From NCBI RefSeq assembly GCF_030272615.1, contig NC_081414.1, positions 305,759,664 through 305,823,663 on the forward strand: DNA of 64,000 nt, in the 5' to 3' direction. Source of the DNA: Cryptomeria japonica (lineage: Eukaryota; Streptophyta; Pinopsida; Cupressales; Cupressaceae). Shown one piece after another: positions 11,578-21,358 of this stretch. Position numbers and translations under genes: made by a program. The notes beneath the pieces are model-generated. The model made no database searches. It was not told where the DNA came from and worked only from the letters and a program-made list of their open reading frames with translations. How positions within the stretch are numbered: position 1 is the first letter of the stretch; each line of letters begins with the position of its first letter.

Positions 11578-13285
11578 TTCTTGAGTAGGGAACATACCTC
11601 ATGGATGGTCATTTGAGTGCCATCTACTATGTTCTTATTGGCCTCTTGGCCTCTGATCCAGTTTGCTCTTTTCCTTCCTGGAGGTGATGGGATGAAACCC
11701 ATGTCAGCTTTACTACGGTATCTTGTTTTGACTGAGTTAGCCTGGGGTATCACCTTAGGCCCTTTTTTTCTCCCTCTCTTTCTATCTGCTCCTTCATTTG
11801 TATAGCAATCTTTTTCTTGAGTAGTTCTCTTCTTGTCCCCAACATCATCATCTACCCATTTTTCTTTCAACACTGAGGCCGTAGGTGACAGTTGGTTGGT
11901 TTCTTGAACCGTATCTCCAGATTGTTGTGATCCTGAAAGCGAGATACTTCCAAGGATCAAGCATTGTTGGGCTTCTTCAAAGTCATTGCTGCGGCTTGCT
12001 CCATTGGTATTTTCTGCAATGTGGTTTGAATCAGCTTCTTCATTGTTCTGTAATACTACTTATATTCCTCCTTCTTCCAAGTTATCACTCTTTTGATCCT
12101 CCTGATTGGTATCATTTTGACCTTTAACACCTTTACCTATTTGGTTCATTTTACCTTTATCATTAAAGGTACATTTGGTATAACCTCATTACTATCAGTG
12201 TGTTTCTCTGTTGTGTGTGGGATAATAATATTTTGGTCCTCTTCGAGACTTCTCTCTTTTTCATTATTCTTCATTTGCTTAATAGGGTTTCTAGCTTCCA
12301 CTGTAACGTCCTCTCTTTCTTTTCTTTCACTATGGCTATCTGTAGAGGGCATTTCCTTGCTATATGTCCCACTTTTTAACAATGAGAGTAGGCGAAGGGA
12401 TGCTTTCATATTCCAGAGGTTGGTTCCATTTTCCCAGTCAAGAGTTGATTTCATTGGATAGAGGCATGTCTGTTCCTTGTGTAACTCCAACACAGATTCT
12501 AGCAAAAGTAAGTCTTCCTCTAGCCACAGTTATGGGGTCCATAGATAGGAGTTCACCAAATGAGTTAACGATTCCTTTAAACACATCTTCCACCTAGAAT
12601 TCTAAGGGAAGCCTTGGTAATCTAACCTTGACTAACGTCTGGACAAAAAAGGTTTCATTGAGTACCATCTTAGGTACCCATTTTTGTAGAGCTAGCGTAG
12701 CTTTACCAATCAACCAGGGACCATCACAAAGAACCCTTGACATATCTTCCTTGCATGAGAATGTCAAAGACAAAGCCCCTTTTGGCATAGCTATAATCTC
12801 CACTTGTCCTTTCAGTGACCATTTACATTTAGCAAAATCCCTAACAATATCAATATTCGGCCTAGGCCCCAGAATTTTTCCTACCAATGTCATTGCCATA
12901 AGGTTAATGTATGGTCAATAGCAGGGTCTAGGATTTCAATGGCAAATCTCCCCTTTTCTGGGTTTGAGATATTGCAAACTAGGGGGAGTGAGGATTTTCC
13001 ACTCAGTTTGACCCCGAGTAGAGAAGTCCAAGACCTTCCATTGTCCCTCCACACTGAGTCCAAACCAGGAGTTCCTTCCTCACGCGATTCATCATCTTTT
13101 CCACCAGCATCGATGGGTTTCTTGCCTGCTTGTGGGTCCCCAACCATTGGGTCCTTTCTGCTTGGTTCAGGGGAATTTGGGCAGTCCCAAGAATCATCCT
13201 TACCTTGCTCCCGCTGGTTACAGAGATTCACGCCCTATCTCGAATTCAAATTCGCCTTTGCTCTATTTTCCCACTGCTCGCCCAT
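11574..13285 (-). pseudogene. LINE ORF1, DUF4283-like nucleic-acid-binding protein
   Basis: Begins at ATG 13285 (MGEQWENRAKAN), with a TAG soon after, and ends at 11574. A DUF4283-type core is clear at 12899-12594 (MALVGKILG-like start, KCKWSLKGQVEI, DGPWLIGKATLALQKW, VRLPRLPLEF). Downstream a CCHC knuckle can be read at 12390-12349, but the first Cys codon has become Tyr and a stop lies inside it. The tail is basic and Arg/Lys-rich. A frameshift sits near 12895. The protein normally coats LINE RNA. Confidence 0.85.
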
Positions 13286-13356
13286 GTCAAATTCCGCAGT
13301 ATTCAAAAATTTATGGTTTGAACTAGGGATATAGGCTCTACAGGCAAGAAACCCTC

Positions 13357-13374
13357 ACCTTTATATATATAGTT
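13357..13374. repeat. LINE target-site duplication, right copy
   Basis: ACCTTTATATATATAGTT, one mismatch from 5307-5324. It directly abuts the 5-prime end of the LINE. Confidence 0.85.
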
Positions 13375-13617
13375 GATAATATTAGCTTAGCAAGGTTTAT
13401 GGATTTGATTATATAATCATATTTCATGATCTAGAGGTCTCGTAATTTTTATATATTAAATAATGATATGTTTAGAATAAAAAATAAATAAAATAAAGCT
13501 TTTCGATTTGACCATATGATCATTCTCCATGATCTAATGGCCTCATGATTTTGATAAATAATAAACAATACATAAATAGGAGATCAATAACGTATATATA
13601 AAAACTAAGCTTATGTA

Positions 13618-13667
<50 letters not shown>

Positions 13668-14115
13668 CATATATATACATATATATGTATATATGTACAT
13701 ATATTTACATATATATATACATGTATATATATACATATATACATATATACATATATACATATATACATAATTTGTGAATTTGATTATATAATCATATTTT
13801 ATGATCTATGTTCTCATGATTTTTAATAAATAATAAATAATGATATGATTTTGATCAATAATAAACAATGATAAGGCTTTTATACTTGACTATATGATCA
13901 TACTTCATGATCAAATGGACTCATGTTTTTGTAAAGTTAAAAAATTAAAACTATGTTATCATACTACATAAATATGAGAATGCTCAACCTATATATACAC
14001 AATTTATAGTATTAGCTTAAGAAGATTTCTGCAATAAATAATGATATGTTTTTTCATAAATAATAAACAATGATAAGGTTTTTTTATCTGTCAATATGAC
14101 CATGCTCCATGAAGG
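13375..14115. repeat. Degenerate tandem repeat, about 105-bp units
   Basis: Four to five diverged units share the core TTGATTATATAATCATAT, then CATGATCTA, CTCATGATTTT, and TAAATAATAAACAATGATA. Cores lie near 13408, 13508, 13780, 13890 and 14090. The LINE inserted into one unit of this array. A related, uninterrupted stretch with GCTCAACCTATATATACACA is at about 13982-14005. Confidence 0.65.
13612..13768. repeat. Microsatellite (TGTGTA)n then (ATATAC)n
   Basis: About nine TGTGTA units run directly into an irregular ATATAC/ATATGT stretch, ending near 13768. Open frames over it on both strands (alternating Met-Cys or Tyr-Ile) are artefacts of the repeat. Confidence 0.95.
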
Positions 14116-14753
14116 ATAAACGAGGTAGCGAAAAATGAAAGAAATTTATAGTAAGAGAACATCACGTCATGTATGCACTTCGATTTGAAACATTATAAAC
14201 GCAGTCAGAAGATGTCGAATAATATAAATATATTTCAGACATGAATGCTACACTTGGTAAATAGTAGGGCTCTAAAATTTTCTATCGATAGTGTTCGAAT
14301 GTAATAATTCGTTTTCTAATACGTTATATTGTTTGGAAAGATTACTTGTACTTGTAATCTGGTTCGATAGTTATCAACTTAAGCGTGAAAAATAATAAAT
14401 ATCCCATAAGAATCTCCTGCTCGAAATAAGTGACCGAAAATTATCGTATATGTTAGAAGGAAAAGATAATATACTATCAAATATTCTCAACCATAACTTA
14501 TAATCACACTGTTCAATACAAACTACGTTCTATTGCATTCTCATTGTCATCTGAGAAATACATTTCTGCAGCCATGTGTTTCTCTCTAAGTTGCTTTAGA
14601 AGTAATATTACTTATCAAAAATACATAGTCTAAATTATATCAAAATCCAAAAATATTCTAAATGTGAATTATAAGCTTGTCCAAAAAATTGGATTTGATT
14701 ATGCATAACATATCTCATTATATAATGATGGAAGAAAAATGATTGATTATAGG
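14116..14753. other. Spacer, nothing recognised
   Basis: AT-rich with somewhat more CpG than its surroundings but no reading frame or structure I can support. It is the left flank of the copia insertion and was continuous with 21359 onward before that event. Confidence 0.5.
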
Positions 14754-14758
14754 TTATG
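14754..14758. repeat. Copia target-site duplication, left (TTATG)
   Basis: TTATG directly before the left LTR; ATATG follows the right LTR at 21354-21358, four of five positions matching. Confidence 0.6.
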
Positions 14759-15512
14759 TGTTAATGTTTATATCAGATTTGAATATAGGATCTTTTAAAT
14801 CTTATTAATGCAATTTCCACTTCTTATATCAATAAGGATTCCTTTGTATATCAATTGATTTAACATGAACTGCTGTACAATGATCAATTAAAACTGATAT
14901 TAATCTTATTGCAATTTTACATGAAAATAGAATCAATTAATATATTAAATTTCCAACAGCAAATGGCCTGCAATATTCTGGGAGGCAGTCGATATTGTTT
15001 CAGCACTTTAATTATTTTGTGCGTCCATAATATGATTGTCTCTCTCCTTATATAAGGAGAGACACATGCCTTCGTAGAGGCATGCCTCTATGTGGATCAT
15101 GTCCACATAGAGACATGTCTCTCGGTCGTGTAAGAACACGCCGATACGTAATGTAATTTATTGGTAACCAATTTGCATTTGTTACATTGTTAATATGATT
15201 TGCTAAACGCACATAATCTGATCGATAGTAAATATCGATAAGCATATGATTAAATGTTATTTGATATAATCAAATTAATTATATGTGTATATTTAATAAT
15301 GTATAGTTATACATTATTAAATATATACATATGATTAATTCATAATCATATTTCAAGATTAATATTTAAGCAAGAATCTTATTAAATACATAATGCAAAT
15401 AATGGATTAATACTTGTACAGGATAGATATCAAATGCTTAAGGCCGATAGGCCAATTAAGCATTTGATTTCATTGATTAGAATTATTTGACCAAAGCTAC
15501 AAAACATAAGCA
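14759..15512 (-). repeat. Copia 3-prime LTR (left copy)
   Basis: 754 bp, direct repeat of 20616-21353. It contains an 11-bp perfect stem CTCTATGTGGA (15086-15096)/15102-15112 with a TCATG loop, and a 13-bp stem at 15429-15468 described separately. The right copy lacks a few short segments present here (for example around 15160-15200). Confidence 0.93.
15429..15468 (-). promoter_or_regulatory. U3 stem-loop, copia left LTR
   Basis: Perfect 13-bp stem (15429-15441 with 15456-15468) and a 14-nt loop GGCCGATAGGCCAA, in which GGCC-GATA-GGCC can form a further short stem. The same geometry and a similar loop but different stem sequence occur in the 27.9-30.4 kb element. Confidence 0.7.
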
Positions 15513-15521
15513 CTCCCTCTT
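15513..15521 (-). other. Copia polypurine tract
   Basis: AAGAGGGAG on the minus strand, immediately next to the 3-prime LTR; the primer for plus-strand DNA synthesis. The wider block CTCCCTCTTAGCTAGGGAGG (plus strand) recurs at 28386. Confidence 0.85.
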
Positions 15522-15559
15522 AGCTAGGGAGGATTAATTCTATACAAAACATAGTAGAT

Positions 15560-15870
15560 CCAATAATATCACCGCATCGTGATATCTAAGAGATATGGCA
15601 TGTACACAAATATCAAGTCACGTGATATTTGCCATGACTCTCATATATATATATATATATAGACTATGATATGTGCACTGGCATTACGTCACATGATACC
15701 TATCATGGCATATCCATGAATATTATGTCACATAATATCCACCATGATTATCTCAACTATATATTATGGTTATCCATTGATATCAAGTCTCATGATACCC
15801 ACCATAATATCCACATAGATGCTAACTATCATGGCATGTTCATAGATATCAAGTCTCATGATATCCAGCA
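15560..15870 (-). repeat. Array of small hairpins in the copia 3-prime region
   Basis: Five to six imperfect tandem units, each a short perfect inverted repeat with a loop often containing GTCAC or GTCTC. Stems: ATATCAC/GTGATAT (15566-15585), AAATATCA/TGATATTT (15608-15630), ATATTATG/CATAATAT (15720-15738), TATCA/TGATA (15781-15797), GATATCA/TGATATC (15845-15865). The stem sequences differ yet stay paired. An AT dinucleotide run lies at 15644-15660. The block occupies the place where RNase H should end. Confidence 0.7.
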
Positions 15871-16070
15871 TGATCTAGTGATGTTAAATATTGCAAAGTC
15901 ATCACTTTACAATATCAACCATATACAAGTGTTCATTTTGAAAAATCATCATCTTTAAAAAATGTTCACAGGACCCAAGCAGTCATGGAGTCTCACACAT
16001 GACAAAGGGTTTACACATTAAACACCTTTTAGCACAACAAAATTTAAATAATTTAGATTTTATTCTCAAA
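15871..16070 (-). other. Copia 3-prime untranslated remnant
   Basis: Short stretch between the hairpin array and the broken end of RT. It shows no RNase H motifs in any minus frame; that domain has been deleted or replaced. Confidence 0.6.
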
Positions 16071-16799
16071 TTAACTTATATTTCCAACCATACCAAGTTT
16101 ATCCCGGAAGTGCTCAACCTTTGTCATTCCAAATCTTTTCAAAATGTCAATAGTGTATTTTCCTTGATTTAGGATGATGCTAATTGCTTGTTGCCAAACT
16201 TCTAAACCAAGGAAATAATGTAAAAGACCCAAGTCCTTCATGTCAAACTCTAAATCAAGGTCTTGCTTACATTTGGCAATTAGGTGATCTTCTCTTGTAA
16301 TTAATAAGTCAACATATAAAATGAGAATCAAAATTTCACCATTTATTACCTTGAAGTACAAATTCGGATCTACATCATTCTTGAAGAAGTTTAAGCCTAG
16401 AAGATATTTATCTATTCTTTCATACCAGGCTCGAGGGGCATGTTTGAGCCTATATAAGGATTTCTTCAACTTGCATACATATGCATCATTTCCATGTATG
16501 AAAAACCCTTCAGGCTACTCTAAGTATACTTCTTCTTCTATTATCATATTCAGAAAAGTTGTCTTCACATCCATCTGATGAATCTTCCATCCTTTAGATA
16601 CAATAATGGCAATGATAACTCTAATAGAAGTATATCTGGCTACTAGGGCAAAAGTCTCTTCATAGTCAATCCCTTCCTTCTGAGAGAAACCTCTGGCTAC
16701 AAATCGTGCTTTGTATTTCTCAATGCTGCCATCTGCCACATGTTTGATTTTGAAAAGCCATTTTGAGGATACTACTGATTTGTCTTTAGGTCGGGGCAC
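16071..16799 (-). pseudogene. Copia reverse transcriptase, truncated
   Basis: RT in two open pieces of the same minus-strand copia frame. The start is VVSSKWLFKIKH...YKARFVARGFSQKEGIDYEETFA, followed by QMDVKTTFLN (normally DVKTAFLNG). The second piece has LKKSLYRLKHAPRAWYERID and then YVDL at 16316-16305, where the active site should read YVDD. The frame stops at 16071, soon after ILKRFGM, so the RT C-terminus and the whole RNase H are absent. A stop near 16515 separates the pieces. Catalytic Asp loss alone would inactivate it. Confidence 0.92.
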
Positions 16800-17255
16800 A
16801 ATGTCCCAAACATCATTCTCAATGATGAACTCATACTCTTATGTCATAGCATCCTTCCATACTTGATTTTCAATGGCCTCCGTGACACTAGAAGGCTCTG
16901 ATTTGATGATCTCACTCATCAAGGCATCATAGCTAGAAAACATGTGAGGTCTTTTGCTTTCCTTGAAGGTCCCTTGTGGTGCTGCATAGTCTTTAGCTTC
17001 TTGAATCATTTTTCTTGCCCAAAGTGGCCTTTTTCGATTCATATGAGTACCTCTGGTTTCATTTGCAAGATCCATGAGTTCATTTTGTCCTTTATTTTCT
17101 ATTACTTCTTGAGTCTCCCTCTCAATCTCAGAAGCAAGATCCTCTTCCATGTTTAGAGGAGATTTTAGGTCTTCTAACTGTTGAGTACTTTTAGATTTTC
17201 TAAAAGCAATATCTTCCTCAAATATAACATCTCTACTTAATTCAAATTGTCTTTA
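16800..17255 (-). pseudogene. Copia integrase-RT linker
   Basis: Between integrase and RT. It encodes a polar linker with an ERETQE-type acidic run, KRPLWARKMIQEAKDYAAP (the usual 'RxRRPPxWLxDY' region) and IENQVWKDAMT, leading to EYEFIIENDVWDIV just before RT. At least two stops interrupt it. Confidence 0.75.
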
Positions 17256-18118
17256 TCAAGGTATACAGATTTTGTAGGCTATAGATATTTCATTATAACC
17301 TACAAATATGCCCTTTTTGCCTGAGGGTTCTAATTTGGATCTTTTCTCTTTAGGTATATTAATATAGACTAGACATCCAAAGATTCTTAAGTGACTTATG
17401 TCAAGTTTAACTCTAGTGAAGTTTTCTTTAGGGGTTTTGTCATCTAGGAGAGAGTGAGGACTTCTATTTTGTACATATACAATAGTACTAGAGGCTTTAG
17501 CCCAAAAAGAAGTTTCTAAGTTTTGATCATATATCATAGCTCTAGCAGCTTCTACAATAGTTCTATTCTTCCTCTCTGCCACTCCATTTTGTTGAGGATT
17601 ATAAGGAACTGTATACTCCCTCTTAATCCCAAAATTTATACAAATTTTTTTGAAGTTATCTGAAGTATATGCCCCCCCATTATCTGTTCTTAGTATTTTA
17701 ATTCTCTTACCAGATATATTTTCTACTAGAGCCTTGAATTCCTTAAATCTCATAAGGATTTCTTCTGACTCTTTACATTTAAAAAAATATATCTATGTCT
17801 TCCTAGAGAAATCATCTACAAAGATAACATAATACGAAAATCCTCCTAAAGAGGTTACAAATATGGGTCCACATAAATCAGATAATTTCTAATATATTTT
17901 TAGATTTGATATGACTGGTGTGAAACATACATTTTATTTTCAATTGAAGGGAGAGCTCGGAAATGAAGATGTCCTAACCTCTTGTGCCAAAATTAACTTG
18001 TGCTTGTTGACTCAAGCATTAAAGCTTGAGAGGAGGAAATACAAAGTTTGTAGACGCACCCATGTCTTACTCCAATAGTATAGGCCTTCTTGATGGTTGA
18101 GTTCTTTGGCCATGCCAA
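17256..18118 (-). pseudogene. Copia integrase
   Basis: Reads from the GAG-pre-integrase segment (WHKRLGHLHFRAL, near 17990) into the DDE core. FVDDFSRK lies near 17820, LRTDNGGAYTS near 17685 and PQQNGVAERKNRTI near 17590, giving the D, D and E of the catalytic triad. After that come the SPHSLLDDKTP block and FGCLVYI...KGIFVGY, the copia-typical C-terminus. Stops and a frameshift near 17770 break it. Integrase inserts the cDNA and makes the 5-bp duplication. Confidence 0.92.
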
Positions 18119-18123
18119 GACCT
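18119..18123. repeat. TSD of nested solo LTR, left
   Basis: GACCT before the solo LTR; AACCT follows it at 19358-19362 (four of five). The interrupted copia coding sequence resumes on each side of these. Confidence 0.6.
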
Positions 18124-19357
18124 TGTTGGCATTTGCATGAAGATTGCATTAATGATATGTTATGTTGTCATTGATGTAAACTGAACCGGTAATGATATTG
18201 TTGATATTGTTGTAATATTGTTACTGTAATCGGTAGGAAGAATTTGTGAGGAAAATCGGTAACTGGTGTAATGGTGTAAACCTTATCTATTATTGTAACC
18301 GGTAAACCCTACAATTTATTTTTGTTAAACCCTAACCGATTAAGGTTGTTGAATTGGTTATGTTGGTTTATGATCTGATGTTGAGCAGTAATGATGGTGA
18401 CACATATGGTCATTGTATGAAGAAAAGTTCAAAATGTTTTGGCGCATTGTTTGTCTAGGGAGTCAGCAAATGTATTGCATCTAATGCAAAGCGCGTCATG
18501 AGTTACTGAGCTCGATGAAATGGTAATCAAGGAGCGGTTGAGGTTTTCTTGATTGATGTGTAGAGATTTCTATGAAATCCAACGATCATACTTGAACCGA
18601 CTTGTTTGTAAACTCTATGAGAGAATTAGAATTTTGTTGTGTTACCGACTTGATTGATTTGTTTATAAGGTCGATGAAGTTGTCTAGTTGAAGGTGTTGG
18701 CAGAGATCAATTGAGTGTGTGGTTGCCGAACCAGATGATGAGTCTACAGTTTGAGTAAAGGCAGATAGGAGCTTAAAAGGATCTGATCAAGCAAGTGTAG
18801 TGCTATTCAGACAGATCAGCAAAATCTTGTTGTTTTCTAACCAGGTGATGGTGATTCCTAATAGGATCAGTTCTTAATAGGACTTTTGTAAAGCTTTAAC
18901 AGGCTTGGCTCCTAACATGGCGAACTTCAAAAGAGTTTGGATATTATCTTGTGAGTCTCATCTCACTGTAGTTTTTACCTATTTGGGTTTCCACGTCAAA
19001 AATACTTGTGTCATGTGGTGAATGTTTTTGTGGTTATGATCTTATGGTTGAATTGATTAACTACTTAACTATTTCTGATAAGGCATGTTAACCAGAAGCA
19101 TTAAGAAATGAATTATGTTGACATATGATAAAGCATTTGGATGTTTACAAGTTTAATGATGTTTACTGTTAAGTTCCTCTAATAGTCAACCGGTTTTCTA
19201 ATGAGTTTTCATCTTGACAGTGGTATTTCATTGATAAGTTTACTTTGTGTGATTGAGATTGAGATTGGGAAAGTTTGTATCATTTTTTCTATTTACTAAT
19301 TCACCCCCCCTCCCTCTCAGCAATCTACCAGATACTTATTCTTTCATCATACCATCA
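18124..19357 (+). mobile_element. Solo LTR of another copia family nested in pol
   Basis: Begins TGTTGGCATTTGC and ends ACCATCA. It interrupts the host copia frame between the protease (GYRITFMEGKV) and the pre-integrase region (LAWPKNSTIKK...), both of which read on cleanly outside it. It contains GGGTTTCCACGTCAAAAAT near 18985, very close to the conserved GGGTTTTCCACG signal of plant copia LTRs, which sets the plus orientation. Several copies of AACCGGTAA-like motifs lie in the first third, and a pyrimidine run CACCCCCCCTCCCTCTC near the end. No internal region or second LTR is present, so it is probably an LTR-LTR recombination product. Confidence 0.75.
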
Positions 19358-19663
19358 AACCTTTCCTTCCATAAAGGTGATTCTATATCCTTTGTCTTCA
19401 AGTGCTAAAATGGAGACTAAATTTATCTTTATCCTTGGGACATATAATACATCTTTGAGTTGAAGGGAGATGCTTGAATTTAGGTTTATAATATAGCTCC
19501 CAATTCCTTTTACAAAATAACTTGAATCATCCCCAATAGTTACTTCCTCATCAAAATTTTCTATTAGGCTATCAAGGTGTTCTTTGAATCCTGTAATGTG
19601 ACGTGATGCTCCACTATCAATTACCCAGGTATTAGGGTTAGTTGATACTTGACTTGAAAGAGC
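19358..19663 (-). pseudogene. Copia protease
   Basis: Continues the gag frame after one TGA (19666-19664). WVIDSGASRHITG contains the aspartic-protease DSGAS at 19618-19604. Downstream LKDVLYVPRIKINLVSILALEDKGY is the usual copia protease-to-integrase segment. The frame then meets the solo LTR. It would cut the Gag-Pol polyprotein. Confidence 0.9.
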
Positions 19664-20515
19664 TCAGTAGAACACTAGTTTCTTTGAATCATTCTCTATC
19701 CTTGACTTACTAACTTCTACAATAGTGGCTTGAGGTCTTGGTCTGTCCGGACACTTTATGGCATAGTGCCCATATTGGTCACATCTGAAGCATTGTACTT
19801 TGGTCATATCCCTCTTCCTCTTGGATGAGTATTTTCCTCTTGAATCTTTGTCCTTCTTCCTTTTGACGTTCTTTTTCTTTCCCTTTTTGTGTGAAGAGGA
19901 GTTTAGCACATGAATGTCTTCATTGATAGGGCTTTGACCATCCCCCCTTGCAATTAGCCTGGATTCTTCTTGAATGCAATCTATTTTTAATCGATCAAAT
20001 TTTGGAAGTTTTGAGCAAGCACTAATTCCTTGTATGAATCCTTCCCATGAAGGAGGTAATCCATTTGATGCTAACATAGTTAGCTCCTTGCTATCTATAA
20101 GGTGACCAATGGTGGAGAGTTGGTCCTTTAATTATGTGATCCTCATGAAATACGATGTAATGGATTCTCCTTTGTTCATCTTCATATCATGAAGTTTGTG
20201 TTTTAGTGATAGAGCCCTGCTAGTATTGTTTATTTCATACATGCTTTCTAATGTTGAGAACATTTTGAATGTTGTATCTAACTTGGAGATTATGGGTACT
20301 ATGTGATCCTTGACTGCATCTACTAACAACTTCATGGTCTTATTGTTGTTCTTTATCCATTGTCTCTTCTCATCTTCTTCACCCGGTATAGTTGTTTACT
20401 TTTCTACAAAGGCTTCTAACTCTTTCTCTCTTAATGTGATCATAATTCTAAATTTCCATGAAACAAATTTAGAGGCGCCTTCAAGACGATCCTCGAATCT
20501 AACATCGTTGGCCAT
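19664..20515 (-). pseudogene. Copia gag (UBN2-type) with zinc knuckle
   Basis: Starts at ATG 20515 (MANDVRFEDRLEGASKF). The capsid region contains SRALSLKHKLHDMKMNKGES and SYFMRIT, typical of UBN2/retrotran_gag_2 proteins. A Lys/Arg-rich stretch precedes a perfect CCHC knuckle, CFRCDQYGHYAIKC, at 19792-19751. TAA stops at 20398-20396 and 20134-20132 interrupt an otherwise continuous frame that also joins protease, so gag and pol were one ORF. Gag forms the particle and packages RNA. Confidence 0.92.
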
Positions 20516-20603
20516 TAGGAGAAGAATATGTGTTTTGAATAAATTCAAATGATAAATTCTAACTTCCTTTAGACTCAAATCTAATTGGATCTTCCTTAGA
20601 CTA

Positions 20604-20615
20604 GCTCTGATACCA
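20604..20615 (-). other. Copia primer-binding site (initiator tRNA-Met)
   Basis: TGGTATCAGAGC on the minus strand, directly next to the 5-prime LTR. This is the standard complement to the 3-prime end of plant initiator tRNA-Met and fixes the element direction. Confidence 0.95.
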
Positions 20616-21353
20616 TGTTAATGTTTATATCAGATTTGAATATAGGATCTTTTAAATCTTATTAATGCAATTTCCACTTCTTATATCAATATAAGGATTC
20701 ATTTGTATATCAATTAATTTAACATGAACTGTTGTACAATGGTCAATTAAAACTGATATTAATCTTATTGCAATTTTACATGAAAATAGAATCAATTAAT
20801 ATATTAAATTTCCAACAGCAAATGGCCTGCAATATTCTGGGAGGCAATCGATATTGTTTCTGCATTGTAATTATTTTGTACGTCCACAATACAATTGTCT
20901 CCCTCTTTATATAAGGAGAGAGACATGCCTTCGTAGAGGCATGCCTCTATGTGGATCATGTCCACGTAGAGACAAGTCTCCATATCTCTTGGTCATGTAA
21001 GAACACGCCAATACGTAATGTAATGCAGTCGGTAATTATTGGTAACCACGCACATAATCTGATCGATAGTAAATATCGATAAGCATATGATTAAACGTTA
21101 TTTGATATAATCAAATTAATTATATATGTATATTTACTAATGTATAGTTATACATTATTAAATATATACATATGATTAATTCATAATCATATTTCAAGAT
21201 TAATATTTAAGCAAGAATCTTATTAAATACATAATGCAAATAATGGATTAATACTTGTAGAAGATAGATATCAAATGCTTAAGGCCAATAGACCAATTAA
21301 GCATTTGATTTCATTGATTAGAATTATCTGACCAAAGCTACAAAACATTAACA
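20616..21353 (-). repeat. Copia 5-prime LTR (right copy)
   Basis: 738 bp with perfect 8-bp terminal inverted repeats TGTTAATG/CATTAACA. The U3 stem-loop recurs at 21270-21309 with the same 13-bp stem; its loop has changed to GGCCAATAGACCAA. It drives transcription leftward. Confidence 0.93.
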
Positions 21354-21358
21354 ATATG

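Larger units (their letters stand above)
5325..13356 (-). mobile_element. Full-length LINE (L1-like), 8.0 kb, with three ORFs
   Basis: A non-LTR retrotransposon read right to left. In order it carries ORF1 (13285-11574), ORF2 (11577-about 7552; endonuclease, reverse transcriptase, zf-RVT, RNase H) and ORF3 (7184-5556), then a 3-prime UTR ending in a short A-run. ORF1 and ORF2 overlap by ATGA. The flanks carry an 18-bp target-site duplication with one mismatch, so the copy is not 5-prime truncated, which is uncommon for LINEs. All ORFs have in-frame stops or frameshifts, so this copy is dead. The third ORF makes it longer than a usual plant L1 (about 6-7 kb). Confidence 0.9.
14759..21353 (-). 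mobile_element. Ty1/copia LTR retrotransposon, 6.6 kb, decayed
   Basis: Two direct LTRs begin TGTTAATG and end CATTAACA (left copy CATAAGCA). The element reads right to left: LTR 20616-21353, Met-initiator PBS, gag, protease, integrase, RT, a hairpin repeat block, PPT, and LTR 14759-15512. The order protease-integrase-RT is diagnostic of copia. The flanks show a near-perfect 5-bp TSD. Gag-pol was a single frame, now with several stops. RNase H is missing. A foreign solo LTR sits inside at 18124-19357. LTR copies remain clearly alike, so the insertion is not ancient. Confidence 0.93.

Noticed and set aside
13520-13826. Two open frames rich in Tyr-Ile or Met-Cys
   Set aside because: They are translations of the TGTGTA/ATATAC microsatellite.
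14363-14380. tRNA-like GGTTCGATAG
   Set aside because: No D-arm, anticodon arm or acceptor stem can be built around it; no tRNA or rRNA gene was found in the window.
15560-15870. CRISPR-like array
   Set aside because: Units are hairpins without constant-length spacers, inside a plant retrotransposon.
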